The position numbers and the translations under genes were made by a program. 25,395 nucleotides of DNA. It comes from CBDTTW01 sp965363675. GTDB taxonomy: Bacteria > Bacteroidota > Rhodothermia > Rhodothermales > DASSAV01. The stretch lies in NCBI GenBank assembly GCA_965363675.1, contig CBDTTW010000023.1:1-25395 (forward strand). The letters are read 5' to 3'. The notes under the pieces are model-generated. The model saw only the letters and a program-made list of their open reading frames with translations. It ran no database searches and was not told the origin of the DNA. Of this stretch, positions 7,036-13,049 are shown in pieces (the first letter of the stretch is position 1; every line of letters starts with the position of its first letter).

Positions 7036-8364
7036 CTAGTGTTTGTCGGCGGCGGTGTAGGCGTCGGCGGCGGCCCCGGCGGGCGCGTCGATGCCGAGGC
7101 GGACGGCCGGCTTGGTAATCGCCAGGGCCACGCGGTTCTCGGGGGCGAACTCGCGGTTCTCGTGGCAGCCCACGCACCCGCGCTGCTCGCCGGGGCGCAG
7201 CCACATCCACCCTGAAAGCGCCGTGACGGGCCGGCCCTCCGCATCGACGCCCTGAAGCCGTACGGGGGTGTCCCCCGGCAGCTCCAGCCGAAACGAGCCG
7301 TCGGCCTCGACGGAGGCCTCGCCGAGGACGCTCCGGGCGCCCACGACGCGCACGCGCGCCGCCGCGCCGGGGGGCGGGGCCGCCGCGCCGTCGTAAAGGC
7401 TCAGGGCGTAAAGTTCGCCGGTGGCTTTGGCCGTATCGACGACGCTGACGAAGCCGAGCGGCGCCGGGCGGGCGGCGGCGGCGGCCGGATCGACGAGGTG
7501 GAAGCGCGCATCGGCGTAGAACGTCGCCCCGAGGCGCCCGCCTTCCACGCGGCGCAGCGCGAACGGCGCGCGCGCGCCGGGCCGGTAGGCGGCTATGGCG
7601 GCGTTCGGGCCGGTGAAGTCGGCGCCGCCGAACTGCCCGCTTGCCGCCGCCCACCGGCGCCCGCTCGTAAGCGGCTGCGACGCCTCGACGGCCGTGAGGC
7701 CGCCGGCGTCGGAGACGAGCACGCGCCCGAGGCCGTAGCGCGCGCGCTCCACGGCGCCGCCGTAGAACAGCTCGGCGCCCGTGCCGTCGTGGCGCACCGC
7801 GTAAAGCCCGCCCTCGGCGGCGTAGAGCACGCGGCCGTCGCCGAGGATGCCGGCGGCAAAGGCGGCGCCGGGGTGATAGGTGATGCGCGTCGGGGGGCCG
7901 GCGGCCTCGGTGCGGTACAGCGCGAACGCCTCGGGGGCCCCCTCGGCGGCGGCGCTGAAGACCACCTGCCCGTCGGTCAGGTAGAACGGGGCCGTGCAGG
8001 CGCGGAAACCGCCGGCAAGGCGCCGCGCCGCGCCGCCGGCGGCGGGCATCTCCCAGATCTCCCACGGGTCGGAAGGGCTTTTTTTGCCCGAAAACACCAG
8101 GCGCGCGCCGTCGAAAGAAAACGAGGGTGCGGCGGCCGAGGCGAACTCCGGCGTAAGCGCCTCCGGCGCCGCGCCCGGCCCGGAAAAGCGCACGATCTCG
8201 GCGCCCTCGGGGAAACGCCCCGCCGGGTCGGCGGCGGCCGGCAGGCGCACCGCCACGATGCTGCCCTCCGGAAGCGCGGATTGCCGGGGGTACAGCAGAA
8301 ACGCTGAGAGCACGAGCGCCGCCGCCGGCAGCAGCACCCGCGCGAGGCGGTTAGCGCGCAGCAT
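7036..8364 (-). CDS. TolB/WD40-like propeller lipid-free exported mono-heme protein with hydrazine-synthase-alpha-like tail
   Basis: With the chosen ATG at 8364 the product is 442 aa. That start is preceded by GGAGG six bases upstream and gives a short N-terminus before the hydrophobic segment VLLPAAALVLSAFLLY; another ATG at 8379 would add five residues. The middle has TolB-like blades such as SFSFDGARLVFSGKK and WEIWEMPAAGG. A domain resembling the middle/C-terminal part of hydrazine synthase alpha homologues follows, with VEADGSFRLELPGDTPVRL, WMWLRPGEQRGC and one heme site CVGCHENRE (Cys397, Cys400, His401). Homologues of this type are widespread in bacteria without anammox, so hydrazine synthesis is not implied. 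It overlaps the upstream FG-GAP gene by 14 bp, which suggests translational coupling, and precedes the tri-heme protein gene by 9 bp. Confidence 0.8.
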   Translation of the reverse strand: MLRANRLARVLLPAAALVLSAFLLYPRQSALPEGSIVAVRLPAAADPAGRFPEGAEIVRFSGPGAAPEALTPEFASAAAPSFSFDGARLVFSGKKSPSDPWEIWEMPAAGGAARRLAGGFRACTAPFYLTDGQVVFSAAAEGAPEAFALYRTEAAGPPTRITYHPGAAFAAGILGDGRVLYAAEGGLYAVRHDGTGAELFYGGAVERARYGLGRVLVSDAGGLTAVEASQPLTSGRRWAAASGQFGGADFTGPNAAIAAYRPGARAPFALRRVEGGRLGATFYADARFHLVDPAAAAARPAPLGFVSVVDTAKATGELYALSLYDGAAAPPPGAAARVRVVGARSVLGEASVEADGSFRLELPGDTPVRLQGVDAEGRPVTALSGWMWLRPGEQRGCVGCHENREFAPENRVALAITKPAVRLGIDAPAGAAADAYTAADKH

Positions 8365-10045
8365 CGGCGACCTCCGCATCTGCGGCTTCCGTGACCGTCA
8401 GGATCTGCCCGGCCTTCACGTTCGTGAGCGTCTGGACGGCGCCCGAGGGCCACCGGATTTCGATGCGGTCGGCGACGGGGGCCTTTCCCAGCCCGAAGAA
8501 CAGGCGCGGGTCGTTGGTCGAGATGTACCCGATGACGCTTTTCTTCTCGACCACCTGGCGGCGTCCGCCCGCCTCCAGGGTGACGCGCGCGCCCACGCCG
8601 TCGCGGTTGCTGCGCTTGCCCACCAGGCGCAGGGCGAGCCACTGGTTGCCGCTCAGGCCCTCGTTGCGCAAAAACACCAGCTTGCTGTTGAGGTTGTTGA
8701 GCACCACGTCCACGTCGCCGTCGTTGTCGTAGTCGCCGAAGGCGGCGCCGCGCCCGACGTACTCCTTGTGGAAGAAGCTGCCCAAGTCCAGAGAAACATC
8801 CTCGAAACGCCCGTCGCCTACGTTGGCGAACACCTGGCTTTCGTGGCCGAACAGGTGGTTGACGGCCCCGTTGACCTTGAAGATGTCCTGGTCGCCGTCG
8901 TTGTCGTAATCGACGAAGGCCGAGCCCCAACCGTCGTACTGGCCGCTCGGAACGGCGATGCCGGTGTTGACGGTCACGTCCTCGAAGAGGCCCGCACCCT
9001 GGTTGCGGTAGAGGGCGCTGAAGTGGATGTCCGAGACCCACAGGTCCAGCACGCCGTCGCCGTCGTAGTCGGCCCAGTCCACGGCCATGCTGGAGGTTTC
9101 CTCGCCGCCCTCGCTGAAGGCGGTGCCGGAGGGGTAGCCTACCTCGGTGAAGCTCTTGCCGCCCTCGTTGTGGTAGAGGTAGTCGGCCATGCCGTCGTTG
9201 GCGACGTATAGATCGGTCCAGCCGTCGCCGTCGTAGTCGGCCGCGCCGACGCCCATCATGCGGCCTTCGGCCGAGAACAAGCCCACCTCGCGCGTCACGT
9301 CGGTGAACGTGCCGTCGCCGTTGTTGCGAAAGAGGAAATCGGGCTGGCCGTTGTAGGCAATGGGCGGCGGGAAGCCGTCGGGCTGGTAGTAGTAGTTATA
9401 GTTGGGGTCGTAGTCGAGGTAGTTGCCCACGAACAGGTCGAGGCGGCCGTCGTTGTTGTAGTCGAGCCACGTCGATTGCACCGAAAACTCGTTGCCCGCC
9501 ACGCCCGCCGCCGCCGCGATTTCCTCGAAGCCGCCTTTGCCGGTGTTGTGGTAGAGCTTGTTGGGGCCGTAGTTGCTGACGTAGAGATCGGGGTAGCCGT
9601 CGTTGTCGTAGTCCGAGACGGCCACGCCCATGCTGTAATCGTCGTCGCCGCGAATGCCGGCCTTCCGCGTGACCTCCTCGAACCCTTTGCCTTCGAGGTT
9701 GCGGTAGAGGCGGTCGCCGTGGCGGCCCGTGGGGCGCTCGCCCGAGCTGACGCCCTCGGTGAAGGCGGCGTCGGCGATGTAGAGGTCCATGTAGCCGTCC
9801 TGGTCGTAGTCGATCCAGGCCACGCCGCTGCCGACGGTCTCGACGATGTTGCTCAGGTCGGCGTCGCCGAGCGTCTGCACGAAGTCGATGCCGGCCTGCT
9901 CGGTGATGTCGGTGAAGTAGGCGCCTTCCTCGGCTTGGGCCGAGGCGAGGGCTCCGGCGGCCCCGGTCTCGCCGCCGGACTTGCACGCGGCGAGGAGCAG
10001 GCTTACGCCGAGGAGCGGCAGCAGAGCGAAGGAGAAACGGCGCAT
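8351..10045 (-). CDS. FG-GAP/VCBS seven-repeat lipoprotein with C-terminal ASPIC/UnbV domain
   Basis: The 564-aa product starts at the ATG at 10045: a lipoprotein signal follows immediately (MRRFSF, hydrophobic core, lipobox LLAAC). The open frame upstream of this codon is promoter DNA. Seven calcium-binding-type DxDxDG repeats are visible, including IDYDQDGYMDLYIAD, SDYDNDGYPDLYVSN, LDYNNDGRLDLFVGN, ADYDGDGWTDLYVAN, ADYDGDGVLDLWVSD, VDYDNDGDQDIFKVN and GDYDNDGDVDVVLNN. That number fits one complete integrin-alpha-like seven-bladed propeller. The C-terminus (about 465-555) is the ASPIC/UnbV domain, with GVGARVTLEAGGRR, GYISTNDPRLFFGLG and IEIRWPSGAVQTL. Such proteins are anchored surface or periplasmic modules of poorly known role. 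It is the first gene of the minus-strand operon. Confidence 0.93.
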   Translation of the reverse strand: MRRFSFALLPLLGVSLLLAACKSGGETGAAGALASAQAEEGAYFTDITEQAGIDFVQTLGDADLSNIVETVGSGVAWIDYDQDGYMDLYIADAAFTEGVSSGERPTGRHGDRLYRNLEGKGFEEVTRKAGIRGDDDYSMGVAVSDYDNDGYPDLYVSNYGPNKLYHNTGKGGFEEIAAAAGVAGNEFSVQSTWLDYNNDGRLDLFVGNYLDYDPNYNYYYQPDGFPPPIAYNGQPDFLFRNNGDGTFTDVTREVGLFSAEGRMMGVGAADYDGDGWTDLYVANDGMADYLYHNEGGKSFTEVGYPSGTAFSEGGEETSSMAVDWADYDGDGVLDLWVSDIHFSALYRNQGAGLFEDVTVNTGIAVPSGQYDGWGSAFVDYDNDGDQDIFKVNGAVNHLFGHESQVFANVGDGRFEDVSLDLGSFFHKEYVGRGAAFGDYDNDGDVDVVLNNLNSKLVFLRNEGLSGNQWLALRLVGKRSNRDGVGARVTLEAGGRRQVVEKKSVIGYISTNDPRLFFGLGKAPVADRIEIRWPSGAVQTLTNVKAGQILTVTEAADAEVADAAR

Positions 10046-10116
10046 GGCGCTGGCGGCAAAAAAGACGAAAGACGGGGGCGGCGGGTCCGACGCGCGCCGA
10101 GACCTTACACACGCCG

Positions 10117-10147
10117 GGAAGTTATAAGCCTGTGACAATTGACACAA
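10117..10147 (-). promoter_or_regulatory. Candidate promoter of the eight-gene minus-strand operon
   Basis: On the minus strand an upstream TTG (10145-10147) is followed 20 nt later by TAACTTCC (10117-10124), inside the -10-like TATAAC (10121-10126). The arrangement fits either a weak sigma-70 pair (CTTGTG, 16 bp, TATAAC) or a Bacteroidota-type TTG-N20-TAnnTT element. It lies about 70 bp upstream of the ATG at 10045. It was assigned by eye only. Confidence 0.42.
10131..10146. promoter_or_regulatory. CRP-like palindrome, candidate operator
   Basis: TGTGACAATTGACACA is a 16-bp dyad with one symmetric mismatch pair. It matches the CRP-type consensus TGTGA-N6-TCACA except for the first base of the right arm. 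It sits between the putative -35 and -10 of the minus-strand operon promoter, where bound protein would repress; it is also upstream of the divergent channel gene. No CRP/FNR transcription factor is encoded in the window. Confidence 0.4.
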
Positions 10148-10203
10148 GGCGCCGAAATGCCCCCACGTTCCCCATATTGACGCAATCGTCTGAAATATTT
10201 GAT

Positions 10204-10233
10204 TTTACAAGCCATGAATCGAATGTGAATAAT
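10204..10233 (+). promoter_or_regulatory. Candidate promoter for the MscS/cNMP channel gene
   Basis: TTTACA (10204-10209) and AATAAT (10228-10233) are separated by 18 bp, each one base from the sigma-70 consensus. The element lies in the AT-rich region and would give a leader of roughly 190 nt. A second possible -10 (GATACT, 10365-10370) is closer to the ATG at 10430. Confidence 0.33.
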
Positions 10234-10429
10234 GTAAACGATTGTAATACCCCGTCACTTTGAGTATGTGCGTGTATATGCCTACGGACACATGCGGGCC
10301 GGCCCAACGCGGAAAAACGAGCCCGGCGGCGGCCTTTGGGGCTTAAGGTCCGGCGCAGACGGGCGATACTCTCTCCAAAGCTCCGAGCGCCGGAGCGTGC
10401 GCCCGCCCCCTCCCGACCGCCCGCGCCTC

Positions 10430-11893
10430 ATGGACGACGTTATCCCCCTTCCCTCGCGTCTCGGCCGTTGGATGAGCGGCCTGCTGACGCCGCTCGCGGC
10501 GTGCGCGGGCCTGGCCCTCGTCACGCTCTACGCCCACGACCTGGCGCGCCAGCACGTGCTCGACCTGAGCACGCGCGGCGGGCGCATCGTCGTCAACATC
10601 GTGCAGGCATGGTTCCTCGTGTTCGGGGCGTACAGCCTGTACCGGGTGTGCCTGGCCCTGCGGCGCGGGCGCGTGCCCGTCGTGCTGCTGCTGGCGTATC
10701 TGGGCGCGCTCATCGGCATGTTCGCCCTGCTCTTCCAGGGCATCGAAAGCGGCATCTGGGCCGTCAGCGGCGTTTCGTTCGCGGCGTTCCTGGTGGTGTT
10801 CAAGCGCGAGCTGCTCGACCCGTTCGCCACGCCGTTCGAAGACCTGGACGGCCAGCCCTACGAAGGCGACTGGATCGTCGTGCACGACCGCCTGCACCAC
10901 GCGCTCGGCGAGGGCCTCGTTACACACGTGGACGCCCGCGAGACGCGCCTGATCGACGCCGAGGGGCATGCCCTCACCATCCCGAGCCACATCCTCCGGC
11001 AGTCCATCGTGGCGGCGCACGGGGCGCGGCAAGGGCTGTGCCGGTTCAAGGCGCACCTCACACTCGACGCCGGCATCCCGCTCGAACGGGCGCTGCGCGT
11101 GCTGGAGGCCGGCGCCATTGCGGCCGCGCGCGCCGGCGGCCCGGCGGCCGTGCCGCCCCCCACGGTCGCCCTGTGCGACAGCACCCCGGCGGGCAACGTC
11201 TACGAAATCGCCTACCACCTCGACCCGGCGGCCACGCCCCGCGCCGCCGCGCACGCCGCGCTCATGGCAAGCCTGGCCGAGCACGTCCAGCACGCCGGGC
11301 TCAACCTCGCCCCCGACAGCGATGGCCTCAGCCACGCCTCGCGCGGCTACATGGAGAAGCGCTCGCTCGAAAGCCGCGTCGAGACGCTGGCCCACATCGA
11401 GATCTTCGAGGGCCTCGATCTCGACGCGCTCACCGAGATCGCTTCGCGGCTCAAAACGTTCACCTACCGCAAGGGGCAGGCCGTCATGCGCGAGGGCGAC
11501 ACCGGCAACTCGATGTTCGTGCTCGTCGAAGGGCTGCTGCAAGTGTTCCGCAAAAGCGCCGACGGCGAGCAGACGCCCCCCGTGAGCCGCCTCAACCCGG
11601 TTTACTTTTTCGGCGAAATGTCTCTGCTGACCGGCCAGCCCCGTTCGGCGACCGTCATGGCCGAGACCGACGCGCTCGTCTGGGAGATCCGCCGCGAGGA
11701 CATCAGCGCGCTGCTCATCCGCCGCCCCGAGATTTCGCTTAAAATCGGCATGGTGGCCGCCGAGCGCCGCATGAAGAACGTCATCGAGACGGGCCTGTAC
11801 AAACCGCAGGATTTGCAGAAGCAAACCGCGCGCATGGTCAGCCACATCCTGGCCGAGATGCGCGCCTTCTTCGGCGCGGCGCCCACCGCCTGA
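10430..11893 (+). CDS. MscS-family channel with C-terminal cyclic-nucleotide-binding domain (bCNG-type)
   Basis: The 487-aa protein has four hydrophobic segments at about residues 16-36, 51-73, 82-103 and 108-125, the last being the pore-helix position. A divergent MscS beta-domain follows (YEGDWIVV, then GEGLVTHVDARETRLI and TIPSHILRQSIV, about 144-195), then an MscS-like alpha/beta domain to about 295. Residues 315-440 are a cNMP-binding domain: TYRKGQAVMREGDTGNSMFV, and the phosphate-binding cassette FGEMSLLTGQPRSATV with Glu396 and Arg405. There is no helix-turn-helix, so it is not a transcription factor. Known bCNG channels pair an MscS core with this domain and respond to cAMP rather than to membrane tension. 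I chose the ATG at 10430 because homology and the first helix begin just after it; the upstream in-frame extension is promoter DNA. It is transcribed away from the propeller operon. Confidence 0.87.
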   Translation: MDDVIPLPSRLGRWMSGLLTPLAACAGLALVTLYAHDLARQHVLDLSTRGGRIVVNIVQAWFLVFGAYSLYRVCLALRRGRVPVVLLLAYLGALIGMFALLFQGIESGIWAVSGVSFAAFLVVFKRELLDPFATPFEDLDGQPYEGDWIVVHDRLHHALGEGLVTHVDARETRLIDAEGHALTIPSHILRQSIVAAHGARQGLCRFKAHLTLDAGIPLERALRVLEAGAIAAARAGGPAAVPPPTVALCDSTPAGNVYEIAYHLDPAATPRAAAHAALMASLAEHVQHAGLNLAPDSDGLSHASRGYMEKRSLESRVETLAHIEIFEGLDLDALTEIASRLKTFTYRKGQAVMREGDTGNSMFVLVEGLLQVFRKSADGEQTPPVSRLNPVYFFGEMSLLTGQPRSATVMAETDALVWEIRREDISALLIRRPEISLKIGMVAAERRMKNVIETGLYKPQDLQKQTARMVSHILAEMRAFFGAAPTA

Positions 11894-11938
11894 GCGGCTG
11901 CCGGCCTGAAACCTGCTTGTAATAATTTGCCGCACCCC

Positions 11939-11969
11939 GCCTGCGCGCGCGCGCGTCCTGCGCGCAGGC
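11939..11969 (+). terminator. Hairpin after the channel gene
   Basis: A perfect 10-bp inverted repeat, gcctgcgcgc / gcgcgcaggc, encloses an 11-nt loop and lies 46 bp after the stop codon of the channel gene. The following bases (cgcctatattctt) are only moderately T-rich, so termination efficiency is uncertain. Confidence 0.45.
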
Positions 11970-12087
11970 CGCCTATATTCTTGGGAGACTCCGAACCGCT
12001 CATCCTGCGTCGGATACCTGAATTTGGCCCGCAGCTTCTCTGCTCCCCCAAGAGAACCCCCTGCCCCGCCACCGCCTGGAGACCTGA

Positions 12088-12825
12088 ATGACCAATATGC
12101 AATTCCGCACGGCCATGCCTGAAAAAGACGACAAAAAGATCCACATGCTCATCGTCGAGGACGACCCCGACGTGGGCACGGCATTGCAGGACTTCTTCGA
12201 GCTTCAGGGCATCCGCGTTCAGCGGGTCATGGACGGCGAGGAAGCGCTCGAACGAATCAAGAACCAGCAGCCCTCCTTCGACATCGTGCTGCTCGACGTG
12301 ATGCTGCCCCGGAAGAACGGCTTCGAGGTGCTGCGCGAGTCGCAGGAGATGGGCATCGACTCGGCGGTGCTGATGCTGACCGGGCGCGGCGAGCAGGAAA
12401 ACGTCCTGAAGGGCTTCGGCCTCGGGGCGCTCGACTACGTGACCAAGCCGTTCGACGCCGAGGAGCTGGCCGCCCGCGTGCGCGCCATCCTGAACCGCAC
12501 CATGTCCCCCTCGGAGAAGCCGATGGAGATTTACCAGATCGGGGACGTGAAGGTCAACTTCAGCACGCACGAGGTCTGGAAGCAGGGCGAGAAAATCCAC
12601 TTCACGGCCCTGGAGTTCGATTTGCTGCGCTACCTGCTGCAATACCGCGGCCAGACCGTCACGCGCAAGCAGCTCCTGAGCGCCGTGTGGGGCATCGACC
12701 AGGACATCGCCACGCGCACCATCGACCGGCACATGGCCTCGGTGCGCCAGAAGATCGAGCCGACCCCCGCCGACCCGAAGTACATCGAGACCGTCTACGG
12801 CCTCGGCTACCGCTTCAACGCCTAG
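12088..12825 (+). CDS. OmpR/PhoB-family response regulator (orphan)
   Basis: A 245-aa two-domain regulator. The receiver domain (about 18-135) has the acidic pocket Glu24-Asp25-Asp26, the phospho-acceptor Asp70 in IVLLDVMLP, the conserved Thr in MLTGRG and the Lys in DYVTKPFD. The C-terminal winged helix (about 145-245) ends in the family signature RTIDRHMASVRQKIE followed by YIETVYGLGYRFNA. It should bind DNA after phosphorylation by a histidine kinase. No kinase gene is in the window, so it is an orphan here. The start at 12088 has GGAG seven bases upstream; later in-frame Met codons at residues 4 and 10 are possible. The gene stands alone, between the hairpins at 11939-11969 and 12856-12908. 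Confidence 0.95.
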   Translation: MTNMQFRTAMPEKDDKKIHMLIVEDDPDVGTALQDFFELQGIRVQRVMDGEEALERIKNQQPSFDIVLLDVMLPRKNGFEVLRESQEMGIDSAVLMLTGRGEQENVLKGFGLGALDYVTKPFDAEELAARVRAILNRTMSPSEKPMEIYQIGDVKVNFSTHEVWKQGEKIHFTALEFDLLRYLLQYRGQTVTRKQLLSAVWGIDQDIATRTIDRHMASVRQKIEPTPADPKYIETVYGLGYRFNA

Positions 12826-12855
12826 GGGCGGGCGGCCGCGCTACAGGCTATGCCG

Positions 12856-12908
12856 GGCGGCGCCCGGACCGGACTTCGGCGGCGGCCGGAGCGGGTCCGG
12901 GCGCCGCC
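12856..12908 (+). terminator. Long stem-loop after the response regulator gene
   Basis: Perfect 15-bp arms, ggcggcgcccggacc (12856-12870) and ggtccgggcgccgcc (12894-12908), enclose a 23-nt loop. The structure starts 31 bp after the stop codon and is followed by gtttcagg, a short T-run. It probably ends the response-regulator transcript before treZ. Confidence 0.55.
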
Positions 12909-13049
12909 GTTTCAGGGCGCGCCCAACCGTAACCACATCGGCACGCCCGGCCCCGGCGCTCCCGGAATCCTCGCGGCCTTCCGGCGTATACCCTCTGCCC
13001 CGGTCCGCTGCAGCCGGGCGGCTCTTCTCTTTCAACTCTGCCGATACCC

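Larger units (their letters stand above)
10046..10429. other. AT-rich divergent intergenic region
   Basis: These 384 bp separate the lipoprotein gene (minus) and the channel gene (plus) and form the longest non-coding stretch in the window. About 10125-10280 is far richer in A+T than the surroundings. It holds the CRP-like palindrome at 10131-10146, promoter-like elements for both directions, and a spaced inverted repeat CAATCGT (10183-10189) / ACGATTG (10238-10244). Short open frames in it look random. Nothing convincing is seen from 10280 to 10360. Confidence 0.8.

Noticed and set aside
4642..7215. An 857-codon open frame on the plus strand opposite the tri-heme protein gene
   Set aside because: It is antisense to a gene with heme motifs and propeller repeats, its translation is low-complexity Arg/Ala/Val with no family motif, and such mirror frames are common at this GC content.
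5702..8065. A 787-codon minus-strand frame across two cytochrome genes
   Set aside because: It is extremely Arg-rich, out of frame with two genes that carry CxxCH motifs, and spans their boundary.
7036..8364. Hydrazine synthase activity (anammox)
   Set aside because: Only the propeller and CxxCH tail resemble the alpha subunit; no beta or gamma subunits or anammox genes are present, and such homologues occur widely.
8351..10147. Longer start for the FG-GAP lipoprotein at 10147
   Set aside because: The extra residues would precede the lipoprotein signal peptide and cover the putative promoter; the ATG at 10045 puts the lipobox at the normal distance.
10122..10307. A 61-codon minus-strand frame in the divergent promoter region
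   Set aside because: It overlaps the promoter and palindrome, has no ribosome binding site, and its composition looks random.
10430..11893. CRP-type transcription factor
   Set aside because: It has a cNMP-binding domain but no helix-turn-helix; four membrane segments and an MscS-like beta-domain precede it.
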